The position numbers and the translations under genes are program-made. A stretch of 64,000 bases of DNA from Lineus longissimus (Eukaryota > Nemertea > Pilidiophora > Heteronemertea > Lineidae): assembly GCF_910592395.1 (NCBI RefSeq), contig NC_088310.1, positions 28,413,491 to 28,477,490 on the forward strand, written 5' to 3'. The number at the start of each line of letters is the position of its first letter. The first letter of the stretch is position 1. Of the stretch, positions 39,001 to 47,000 are shown one piece after another. A model generated the notes under the pieces. The model was not told where the DNA came from, made no database searches, and saw only the letters and a list, made by a program, of their open reading frames with translations.

Positions 39001-42000
39001 TCAGAACGAAAGATTGCAGCAGCTCACTTACTTGATCTGCAGGCAACTGTAAGAACATTCCTTAAAACTTGACTAGAAACGTTTTGACTCACGACCAATG
39101 GAATTTCGTTATTGAGCCTAAAGTGTGCCATTATATTTGACAGAATGTTGAAATTTCAAACGAGGACATGTTAGAACTAATAAAATATTTTCAACTTTTG
39201 CAGCCTTTAACCATAACTATTGCCAACGTGAACGAACCACCAACAGATATCATCATGGTGAACCGAGCTCCCATTAAATCTACCTCACCGGCAGGCTACC
39301 CCATAAGCAAACTCATTGCCGAGGACCCCGACCCTGGACAGACACATGTATATGAGGTCGTGGGACCATTTTCTCAATCTTTCGCTGTGGTAGGTGTGAG
39401 AGGGCAGCGATACTTGTAGGAAGGCCTACTCCAAAATATTTCTTTGCTTCGGATGACCTTTTCTTCCAATCTCCTAGACTCGCCTTTGGTAACGGTTGCA
39501 TAGTGATACTTTCACCGTGTAGGCCTAGTTTTGCTCCTCAGCAAATGCCAGGTAGCCTCTCGTTAGGAGATTGCTCTACCTCTTCTCGATTGCCAGACAG
39601 AGACTCCTGATTGGATGATACAGGGTTCTTCTTCCATTTAGCTGGTCGCGAACGCAAGCTTTGGGAAAGTCGTTTCTTGTGCAATAAGATTTCAAATAAG
39701 ACTCCTTTCAGATTTGTGGGGCAGGACCGATCATCTGAATTCATATCAGTCCATGTTACCTCGAAGATCGTAGGTTCGATACCCAGTCAGTCTAAGAGCA
39801 ACTTACTTTAAACTTTTTATGTCCAAATGATTTATTTGTTTCCAGTGGCATGAATAGTCAAATGTGTTATTACCTGATTATCATTCGTGTGTCTCACTTC
39901 ATTTTCAGATAGGGAGAGATATCCTAACATTAAAGACAGTCATACCGCAAGACATACTAAAATTAACCAAGCCAATGCTCTCAGTCGAAATTACAGTCAA
40001 AGACAACGGTCTGTCAAAGGCACTTTCGTTTACAAAAACCCTCTTAATTGGTGTTACACACACCGAGGTGAAGCCGACACTCACGATATCAAATGAAGAC
40101 GTTAAAGAGAACACTCCAGTGAATTCAGTGGTGGCGACGTTTGAGCTGAACAACATGCGGGATGGCAAGGGCGGGTATGATATCCGGCTGGTAGAGGATG
40201 GAGACCTACCCTTCAAGATTACCGGAAATGATTTGATCTTGACGGCGAAATTGAATTATGATACCCGGAGCGCATACGTCATAAAGGTGAATGTTAACTA
40301 TAAGAAGTACACGTTCGATGTTATAAAGACGAGTTTCACTCTCAGTGTTATCAGGACTAATATATGTATTCCGAAGTGCAAGACGAACGCCATGTGTGAC
40401 ACGAATGCTGGTGGAGCTGCCGAGTGCAAGTGCATGAAAGGTTACATCAAGTCTCCTAAAAATGATGGGAATTGCATCAATGAAGACGACTGCAAGAAGT
40501 ATAACCCACCTTGTCATAATGGTGGTACTTGTAAGGACGGAATCGGGGAGTTCTCCTGCACGTGCCCCAAGGAATATGGAGGAGACAGGTGCGACGTTGC
40601 TATGAAACCTCCACCGGTTTGCACACCAAACCCCTGCAAGAATCAAGCTGTTTGTGTCAAAGATGCCTCCAGTGGCTATAAGTGTGATTGCACACCTGGC
40701 TGGGAGGGTAAGCAGTGCAAGAAGAATAAAGACGATTGTGCGGCGGTGAAATGCTATTCTGGAGGAGTATGCAAAGACCTCGTGAATGATTACGAATGCT
40801 CGTGCCCAAAGAACAAGATTGGTCTTAACTGCGAGTATAATGCAGCTGCTTGTGATGCGTCCAAGTGCCCAGGAGAAATCTGTGTGCCGAAATTCAACGC
40901 AGTTGGGCACTTGTGCGCCAAACAAAGTGCCAAGACCACAATCACTGTACCGGAGGGCAGTCGGATACAACGGTCACTTTTGAAATTGTTTAAGAAGGAG
41001 GCAGATAATCTGTTTAGGCGATTGGATGGGATTCCACCAGGAAAGAAACAGGAAGATATGCCGGCAATGAGGATCTATATTCTCCAGGGTAAACAAACAA
41101 CCATTGTAAAGCGAGCAACAACTGGGAACACTTTGCTGTCCCATGTGGTCTACAATGATGCTGGGAAAGTTTACAATGAAACAGATGTGATCTCTGCGAT
41201 GAAGACTTCATGCGAAGGTAGGTAGCCGACTGGTTTTGAAGCAGTGATAAGGGGAAGCCTTCGGCAATCATCAGGTATCGTCAAAAGTTATTTCTCCTTT
41301 CGTGTTTGGATACGTGCAGATGCCGTGGTGAAAAGTTCCCGGGAAGAGTGTCAGACTCCAGATCGAAAGTAGAGGGTTCAGATTCCTACCAAACCAATTC
41401 GTTCATCCATCTTAGCGTAATATGGTACAGCGATGTATCCATGAGCGGCCTAGCAAAAGTGTCGTGAGGACGGATTCGGAAAAGTATAAGACGAGATATG
41501 TCCTCGTATCGAATCCGTATAGAATCCGGTTAAGTTGTTTGCTGATCATTACATGTAAATCCCCTTGTACTCCAGGCGAAACGGACGCTATATGTCAAGG
41601 ATATATCCAGCGTCACAAAGAGCTGCTTAAAAAGGATGAGAAGAAGCCAGAGGGAGGTGGCGACAATATGATGTTCATTTACATTGGCGCTGGTTGCGGT
41701 AGGTACATTCTATGTCATTCAATGCCCAATTGACTTGATATTTCGATAAGCATTATGCTACGCTTTCATACTTTTTGATACTATACATTAGCGAGACAAC
41801 GCAATTACCAGCAAAAACCTGGAAGTGCCAAAAGGAATTAGACGGAGGTTCTTCTCTTTTGGCCAACAGGGGGCGTGTGCCTGTTGCATCTTATTTCGCC
41901 AATGATAAAAGAAACTATGAACCTTTTTGAACGTTGCTGCCAATTTGTTCTTTTTTCCCGATTTCAGGTGGCGCCGTTTTAATCCTTGTGATCATTATTG

Positions 42001-42035
42001 TGGTAGTGTGTGTCAAGAAGCAGCGGAAGGCATAG
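7187..42035 (+). CDS. Giant TSP1-cadherin-EGF type I membrane protein
   Basis: Hand-built model of 58 coding exons (one of two alternative exons counted) that joins in a single frame with AG acceptors and GT donors (one GC donor): 12,432 nt, 4143 aa. Order: signal peptide (hydrophobic LLRVLLVITSAIVIEA after the first ATG), eight TSP1 repeats (to about residue 484), Cys-rich linker (485-628), about 30 cadherin repeats (629-3794), four EGF modules (3795-3952), an unrecognised juxtamembrane region, a TM helix (about 4112-4137) and a 6-residue tail KKQRKA. The frame is open further upstream, but only from a TTG; the ATG at 7187 directly precedes the signal peptide. TSP1 repeats usually bind matrix and cadherin repeats bind calcium and partner cadherins, so the product is probably a cell-surface adhesive scaffold; this role is inferred. 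It could be two genes only if the 13149/13627 junction is wrong, but that junction creates an ordinary cadherin linker (NKAPTG-ITV). Exon blocks are listed in the entries below. Confidence 0.85.
8661..8825. repeat. 32-bp minisatellite in intron 3
   Basis: Unit ACTATTGTGAAGAACAGCC plus TGTAATTG(A/T)GTT recurs at 8661, 8693, 8725, 8757 and 8789, exact period 32, five copies with near-identical sequence. Degenerate flanks (ATTCTGTTACTG) continue on both sides. It lies wholly within an intron. Confidence 0.92.
9441..9508. repeat. 34-bp tandem duplication in intron 4
   Basis: GTTCGTGAGTAGGCCTATGT followed by GACCTCCGCCGTAT appears twice, at 9441 and 9475. The second copy is identical. Intronic. 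Confidence 0.85.
9946..11946. other. Long intron 5
   Basis: Two kilobases between TSP1 exons. Apart from the LINE relic at 11560-11696 I see no coding pattern; the protein reads straight across the join (NEDCK-VSGWGPYGDC), so no TSP1 exon seems to be missing. Confidence 0.6.
11560..11696 (-). pseudogene. LINE reverse transcriptase C-terminal relic
   Basis: On the minus strand the frame starting at 11696 reads SIWKARTAFLMLGKVW, then TKIPIFDSNVKSTL. The pattern (I-x-KAR-x-AF-x-x-L-x-x-(I/V)W ... TK-x-(R/P)-IF-x-SNVKS-x-L) is the one found just before the YGSETW-type segment of Jockey/RTE-like LINEs (recalled). Downstream the similarity is patchy. It has no RT core and is a dead fragment inside an intron. 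Confidence 0.5.
12123..12265. repeat. 71-bp tandem duplication in intron 6
   Basis: AAAATTAAACACTGG begins copies at 12129 and 12200 (period 71). The two copies share almost every base, including GCATCTTCCTAGAATCC and CTTGACTACTTGGTACC. A recent single duplication. Confidence 0.88.
12366..13149 (+). CDS. Cys-rich linker of the giant gene (exons 7-8)
   Basis: Exons 12366-12572 and 12925-13149, both phase 0 at each end. Exon 7 holds an EGF-like six-Cys pattern (CHSTC...CTSPGAVCSCKLGF...C) followed by YCPRNKPLYCPSG. Exon 8 begins YPPVPGSVCSARC, runs through a Pro/Asp/Lys-rich stretch with DPKDPTRDIRKT, and ends EGLWPSHTIYCG, which resembles a degenerate sushi/CCP module (G-x-W ... C). I cannot place it firmly in a family. 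It separates the TSP1 and cadherin parts. Confidence 0.72.
13203..13345 (+). mobile_element. Degenerate tRNA-derived SINE in intron 8
   Basis: GATGGCTTAGTGGTTAAGG (from 13208) is a good A-box region of a tRNA-like SINE head. The expected B box is worn (GTTCAAGGCCC). The tail contains TTTGAAAAAGGGTACCAAC. Not a functional tRNA. Limits approximate. Confidence 0.45.
13627..40358 (+). CDS. Cadherin repeat region of the giant gene (exons 9 to start of 56)
   Basis: About 30 repeats of roughly 105 aa. Each shows E-(N/D)-(S/A/T)-x(3)-G-(T)-x-(I/V), then DPD or DEDxGQT, L-D-Y/F-E, xDxGxP and a closing D-x-N-(E/D)-x-P. Exons: 13627-13811, 15003-15105 or 15134-15236, 15789-15953, 16454-16673, 17197-17396, 17530-17659, 17990-18120, 18670-18828, 18945-19130, 19416-19583, 20645-21014, 21263-21444, 21833-22045, 22385-22549, 22855-23028, 23459-23614, 23869-24003, 24124-24313, 24587-24822, 25037-25276, 25614-25763, 25975-26149, 26401-26549, 27186-27335, 27669-28091, 28465-28713, 29079-29246, 29505-29678, 30153-30314, 30697-30843, 31169-31328, 31546-31772, 32055-32465, 32901-33233, 33555-33710, 33969-34205, 34439-34606, 34864-35027, 35284-35521, 35845-35967, 36352-36426 (or from 36322), 36622-36795, 37093-37251, 37549-37696, 38118-38242, 38566-38874, 39204-39389, 39909 onward. 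Most repeats span two or three exons; exon 33 (27669-28091) spans nearly a full repeat and parts of its neighbours. Acidic calcium-site residues are largely kept, so calcium binding is likely. Confidence 0.88.
15003..15105 (+). CDS. Alternative cadherin exon 10a
   Basis: 103-nt exon after acceptor CTCTATTTCAG, phase 2 in and phase 0 out, encoding WKFELKATDFEEATVKK, then FTLEITNVNDKP. It completes cadherin repeat 1, whose first part is exon 9 (13627-13811). Its donor (AGG-GTCTTT) is weak. A homologous exon of the same length starts 131 bp downstream; see 10b. Confidence 0.8.
15134..15236 (+). CDS. Alternative cadherin exon 10b
   Basis: 103-nt exon with the same acceptor (CTCTATTTCAG), phases and end (NIR) as 10a, encoding WEFKLKATDLEGALFEQ, then FTLEIINVNERP. 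By my count 21 of 34 residues are identical to 10a. Only 28 bp separate the two exons, too short to be spliced out as an intron, and using both would shift the frame. Donor AGG-GTTATT is weak. Confidence 0.8.
23138..23378 (-). mobile_element. tRNA-derived SINE in intron 23
   Basis: Read on the minus strand from 23378: GGAGCAACGGTAGTGCAGTGG (A box), then GGGTTCGACTCCCGG (B box, near 23310-23324), then a body ending with CAAAGCGCTTTGAGCGAGAA and GCGCTATATAAAAGACTC, then an ATTATTATT tail. The head plus the AAGCGCTTT/GCGCTATATAAA tail is a layout I recall from SINEs of molluscs, echinoderms and other marine invertebrates. About 240 bp and nearly full length. Confidence 0.8.
25764..25974 (+). other. 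GC-AG intron
   Basis: The exon ending at 25763 (DVNEKPE) is followed by GCAAGT instead of GTAAGT. The downstream acceptor CTCAG ends at 25974 and the frame continues with EITPSKVPLTVEE. All other introns in the three large genes use GT donors. Confidence 0.8.
26604..26961. repeat. 27-bp minisatellite in intron 31
   Basis: Unit TATATCCCTGCTCGTTGAAT plus GAGTTTA repeats at 26604 and every 27 bp to about 26847, then continues as diverged units (GTAGAATGAGTTGG, GACTCTTGGAATGAG) to 26961: about 13 copies. As 27 is a multiple of three and the unit has no stop, long frames appear on both strands; the exon ends at donor 26550, so these are not coding. Confidence 0.92.
29871..29978 (+). mobile_element. 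Partial MITE copy in intron 36
   Basis: CAGTGGAATCCCGGTAGGCG, followed by GACCACCCCGCTATAACGAC, matches the left end of the complete 228-bp element at 61877-62104. The right terminal repeat is missing. A TA precedes the first base, as in the full copy. Confidence 0.7.
39909..41217 (+). CDS. Last cadherin repeats plus EGF exon (exon 56)
   Basis: A single 1309-nt exon, by far the largest in the gene. It ends repeat 29, holds repeat 30 (ISNEDVKENTPVNSVVA... LNYDTRSAYVIKV), then four EGF modules from 40359: CIPKCKTNAMC..., CHNGGTCKDGIGEFSCTC, CTPNPCKNQAVCV... and CYSGGVCKDLVNDYECSC. None has the full D-x-(D/N)-E calcium-EGF start. After the last EGF Cys (40832) comes ACDASKCPGEICVPKFN, then an unrecognised stretch of about 130 aa. 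Intron loss is the likely origin of this fused exon (inference). Confidence 0.9.
41576..42035 (+). CDS. Juxtamembrane and TM exons (57-58) of the giant gene
   Basis: Exons 41576-41698 and 41968-42035. Exon 57 encodes CQGYIQRHKELLKKDEKKP and the start of the membrane span (MMFIYIGAGCG); exon 58 encodes GAVLILVIIIVVVCV followed by KKQRKA and a TAG stop at 42033. This is a type I anchor with almost no cytoplasmic domain, so the protein lacks the catenin-binding or signalling tail of classical cadherins or Fat. Confidence 0.88.
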
Positions 42036-42586
42036 GGGGAGGAGAAAGAATAGGGGGATGGGCACACGAAGGAAGAGAAAATGGCGAGAAAGTAGGCCTA
42101 CTCCCGAAATAATAGAATTTTACATGTATTCTGGTGGTCACTTCAAATGGAGTAGCATTTACTCTATCCGCGAACTTAAGAGGTCAGTTTCGAATTTATG
42201 AATTCCGCCCGTTTTCTACCGAGTCGGCTGTCCTAATACGAATTCAACAAAGGATGTTATAAAGTCATACGTGTACATAGCGGAGCTGTAGGAAGATAGG
42301 TAACTCCCGAATGGAGTCAGAGATTGTAGAAAAAGGCCGAGACACCGACCTTTTAAGTCCGCGTAACGTGTGCTGATCGAAACGTGGGGAAACATTTTCC
42401 TGTCGTTGGTATCACCTGTTGAACACATTTTACAAAGTGTTATGCTAGACTTCCTTTAGATAAGACACCTCTGCCGCAAAAGCCACTAGACCAAGTCGGA
42501 GAATCGTGGGGCCAATTTCCATCTACCCACACACTCATTCTTGTCACCTCCCTGGTTGATACATTTGTGATCCCCAAAGTACTATA

Positions 42587-43663
42587 ATTATGTAACATAC
42601 CACACGTAAAAGATATTACATATATGTAACATACCACACGTAAAAGATAGAACATATACGTAACATACCACACGTAAAAGATAGAACATATATGTAACAT
42701 ACCACACGTAAAAGATAGAACATATATGTAACATACCACACGTAAAAGATAGAACATATATGTAACATACCACACGTAAAAGATAGAACATATATGTAAC
42801 ATTCCACACGTAAAAGATAGAACATATATGTAACATACCACACGTAAAAGATAGAACATATATGTAACATACCACACGTAAAAGATAGAACATATATGTA
42901 ACATACCACACGTATTAGATAGAACATATATGTAACATACCACACGTAAAAGATAGAACATATATGTAACATACCACACGTAAAAGATAGAACATATATG
43001 TAACATACCACACGTAAAAGATAGAACATATATGTAACATACCACACGTAAAAGATAGAACATATATGTAACATACCACACGTAAAAGATAGAACATATA
43101 TGTAACATACCACACGTAAAAGATAGAACATATATGTAACATACCACACGTAAAAGATAGAACATATATGTAACATACCACACGTAAAAGATAGAACATA
43201 TATGTAACATACCACACGTATTAGATAGAACATATATGTAACATACCACACGTAAAAGATAGAACATATATGTAACATACCACACGTAAAAGATAGAACA
43301 TATATGTAACATACCACACGTAAAAGATAGAACATATATGTAACATACCACACGTAAAAGATAGAACATATATGTAACATACCACACGTAAAAGATAGCA
43401 CATATATGTAACATACCACACGTAAAAGATAGCACATATACGTAACATACCACACGTAAAAGATATTACATATATGTAACATACCACACGTAAAAGATAG
43501 AACATATACGTAACATACCACACGTAAAAGATAGAACATATATGTAACATACCACACGTAAAAGATAGAACATATATGTAACATACCACACGTAAAAGAT
43601 AGAACATATATGTAACATACCACACGTAAAAGATAGAACATACCACACGTAAAAGATAGAACT
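42587..43663. repeat. 34-bp minisatellite, about 31 copies
   Basis: Unit ACATACCACACGTAAAAGAT plus AGAACATATATGTA, exact period 34, nearly homogeneous over more than 1 kb. Rare variants mark single units: CGTATTAG at 42911 and 43217 (9 units apart) and AGATATTACA at 42611 and 43461 (25 units apart). As 34 is not a multiple of three and the minus-strand unit has no stop in any frame, very long artefactual minus frames of over 330 codons result. It lies between the tail-to-tail genes. Confidence 0.96.
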
Positions 43664-43875
43664 CTCGCATGTCTTATCTCAAATAAAAGCAGTTAACAAT
43701 GGTTTGAGAAGATATGTTTCGATGTTATTGATTTCACCACTCATTACCAAGTTAGACCCCGTCAGTACCATAACCAATCTGGTCAAGGCACCAACTTCTT
43801 CTCGGAGGAACACACAAATCGTTATTGCCATTGGTGGATGTTTCTTGATCATTTACACTGATATTGAGTTACAGA

Positions 43876-43881
43876 TTTATT
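43876..43881 (-). terminator. Poly(A) signal AATAAA for the minus-strand EGF gene
   Basis: TTTATT on the plus strand reads AATAAA on the minus strand, 169 bp past the stop codon at 44050. Canonical and well placed for a 3' end. Confidence 0.6.
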
Positions 43882-44049
43882 ATTTACAATAATTTCAAAC
43901 ATTCTACATGTTTGACCACACAATTTACACAAATTACAGATGTTACTTGTCCACTAATACCACAGATTTGGACACTACCTTATGACACTGAATTAGTCAC
44001 AGCTTAATTTTGACGCGACTCCAGTATTTTCACTTGTTGGTCAATCAAC

Positions 44050-47000
44050 TTAAGCTTCGAATTCTTGTTCCCAATCTGGGCGTCCACTAGCGTATGTATC
44101 AAGGTTCTTGCTGGGGGCCGCTTGGTAGTTCAACTCGTCATTGGTGACACGATAGATATTGGTAGCCATAGACGGCTTCCGCAGCGGAGTGATAGATTTG
44201 GTCTGGGAGTCCGGCGTAGAAGGCGGTGTCTCCTCCATCTCCATTGCGGGTTCGATAGGCTTTTCCGGCGATGTCCACGGCGTGAACGGCCTCTGGTAAA
44301 CCGCCGCCCGGCTCGGTTGGTGCTTGCAGAAGTACCATAGTCCGAGACAGCTTCCAAGCATGGACATCCCAACAAGCATGCCCAGCAGACCGGCCAAAAT
44401 GTCTCTCCATAGGGGCCGCTCAACTGAAAGCACGGCAAAGTTTATGCCAGGGCCTCTGCAGGTGCAGTGGTTGTAAACTTGAGAGGCGCATGTCTGAAAG
44501 GTATTTTGAAGGAACGTCACTTTCGCATTGTACTTCCCATGAAAGAGTTTTCTTCGGAGAAATTGATTCGCAACGCATTTCATGGAACGTCGTAATAACT
44601 TTATCTATTGCACAAATTATTAATGAAAGCCTTGGCCACTGCTGGCAAAATGACAAAGAATGATCTGACAGTAGAGATATTAGCTATAGCCACTAATTTA
44701 CAGAAACTTTCTCACTGTATTCCGAAAGATGTGAAATGACTGTGGGAAATAATTTATAAATATCCTTGACTTACCACTTCCGTAGTATTTTCTGTAAAAC
44801 AAAATAAGAGAAGAGTTCATCTAGATGTAGCCTGTGTATTTAGCTTTTGGGTCCAGAAGCAGATGGTGAAAATACAAGTTATGGAGATCGTATCGAAGAG
44901 TAAAGTGCTCAGGTCGTATGGTAATGTTCTGGTAACTCGAGACGAATCCACAACGTCAATGTAAGAAGCTGGTCTTGCACATTTCAATTCCTCAGACAAG
45001 TCAACCGAGAATCACCAGATTAGGATGCTGCAAACAGCAAAACGGACCAGAATTTTACGCTTACCGAATTCACAGTGCTCTCCATAGAACATTGGCGGGC
45101 ATAAACAGGAATGACCATTGACTTGGTCCAGGCATGATCCGCCGTTATGACATGGTTCATCAGCGCAGTCATCGATGTTGGTCTCGCAGTGTGTCCCGTT
45201 CCAGCCCGCCAGGCAGGAGCACATGTAACCGTTGACGTGGTCTGTGCAGGTACCGTTGCTCTGGCACGGGGAGCTAGCACACTCGTCTATGTTCACCTCG
45301 CACGTTGGTCCGGTCCAGCCTGGAAACACGAAGCAACCGTGACATACATGACGTAAATCGATCGTTTTCTGACTAAGTTTCACCTTGTAGATCATTTCTC
45401 CATCTTGCTTCGATGTCTGGGTAAAACTTGGTTAGGTGGTTTCTCGATGCTGCAACTCAACTAAGCCAGCAGTAAGATACAGTTTATTGCTGTGCGGGAT
45501 CTTCCAGAAATCTCTAAGTAAAGCGACAGGCCTGGTGAGAGACCCCAAACACTGGCGTGAGCGGCGATCTGCATGTAGATCCTTTCCACCAGCCTCATTT
45601 CGGTCCTAAGTTTCGGGCAACCCGCATGCGCAGTTTCTTGCTTTGGAGATTGAAAATGGCTTTCACCCAGCGCAGTGTGCTACTGCGCATTCACCGTCTA
45701 CAATCCTGGTGGAAAGGATCCTCTGACAACAGTTTTTATCGTGACATCCTACCTGGAGCGCAAGAGCAGCCATACCCAAGCATTGAACCTGTCAGACTGC
45801 ACGTCCCGTTATTCCAACATGGCCGACTGAAACAGGCGTCGGGGGGTGCCGGGCATGTCAATGGTGGCGCTGCAGTCGTAGTGGGTGGACAGAAGCAACT
45901 GAAGCCATTCACTTCATCAATACAGGCGCAGGAAGCAGCACAGGGTGAGCTAGCGCATTCATCAATATCTAATGATTGGAAGAAAAGAAGTTAATTCTAG
46001 TGGAAAGCGTCATATGAATCTCACTTTACATCACAATCCTGTGAGACTGTTATCTGGATTAGATGATCAGACGTACATTCTTGTTGCCTTCAGTGAAAGC
46101 CTTGAACTTCGTCTAGTACTCCAACTCGGCTGATGTGCGGCAGTTGCCTCCTCTCAACTCGCTCGGAAGTGGCGCTGTCGTAAATCGATGGCACGTTGGC
46201 AAAATGGAATTCAACTGACAATTCGTTAACACTATTCTTAGAGGTTGTTTCATCATCAGCGGACATCAAGATTGATAGCAAATCTGGGAAGTCCAGTTGA
46301 AATAGCTGTGAACTTACTGACGTGGCAGTGATCACCAGCCCACCCTGGCCGACATGTACACGTGAAACTGTTTACCCCATCGACGCAAACGTGGCTATGA
46401 CAAGGTGCGCTGGCACACTCGTCGATGTTTACTGCGCAGGTCGAACCGGTCCATCCCGGGGCGCATGTGCAGGTGAACTCTCCAACATGGTCGGAACACG
46501 TGCCTCCATTCGCACATGGGTTGCTGGCACATTCGTCAACAGGAAGGTGACAGGTGTTACCAGTCCACGCTGCAAGAGGAGAATGTGTTGATGTTGGGTC
46601 TACATTTTGAGTGCTACAGCCTGTCATGTGCCAGTGAGTTCAACTTATCGATGTCACAGCATCTTAGAACAGGATCAGTTGAACATGAGTATGGCGGTTT
46701 GGCACTGTACCATCCCAAGTTTGGGCCGTACGATTAGAGTAGGGTGAAGCAGGGAGTAGTGGGTCACCTTGCCGTTGTCAGGCACCCTATTGTTAGAAAC
46801 TTTGGCAGGCACTCGTCACTTGACAGAAAATGGTGTATCAATAGGGTCAGGTGGCCAACAACAGAATGTGGTCCAATCTACAAGGAAAATGCTCTGTTGC
46901 TATACATGTGCTTATATTTCGAGGTCATGAGGTTCTTTAAGTCTTGGTAGCTCATTCCTGTTGTCCCCCAGAGAAACTTCTAAAACTCCTGTCATTACTT

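Noticed and set aside
39740-39800. Another SINE head (AGGTTCGATACCCAG)
   Set aside because: A B-box-like word is present but no A box or body; too weak to list as an element.
40206-40970. Minus-strand frame of 254 codons
   Set aside because: Antisense of the EGF exon of the giant gene, which has clear Cys patterns on the plus strand.
41330-41400. tRNA-like head (GAGGGTTCAGATTCC)
   Set aside because: Only a poor B-box resemblance, no A box at the right distance.
42587-43663. CRISPR array
   Set aside because: Regular 34-bp spacing but no unique spacers between repeats; the genome is animal. The same applies to the 27-, 29-, 32-, 56- and 68-bp arrays.
42440-43670. Very long minus-strand open frames (over 330 codons) with a YVTYMFYLLRVVCYIY-type repeat
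   Set aside because: They are translations of the 34-bp minisatellite, open in all three minus frames because the unit has no stop; no start context, splice sites or domain support.
45557-45994. Plus-strand frame of 145 codons
   Set aside because: Antisense of EGF exon 11 of the minus-strand gene.
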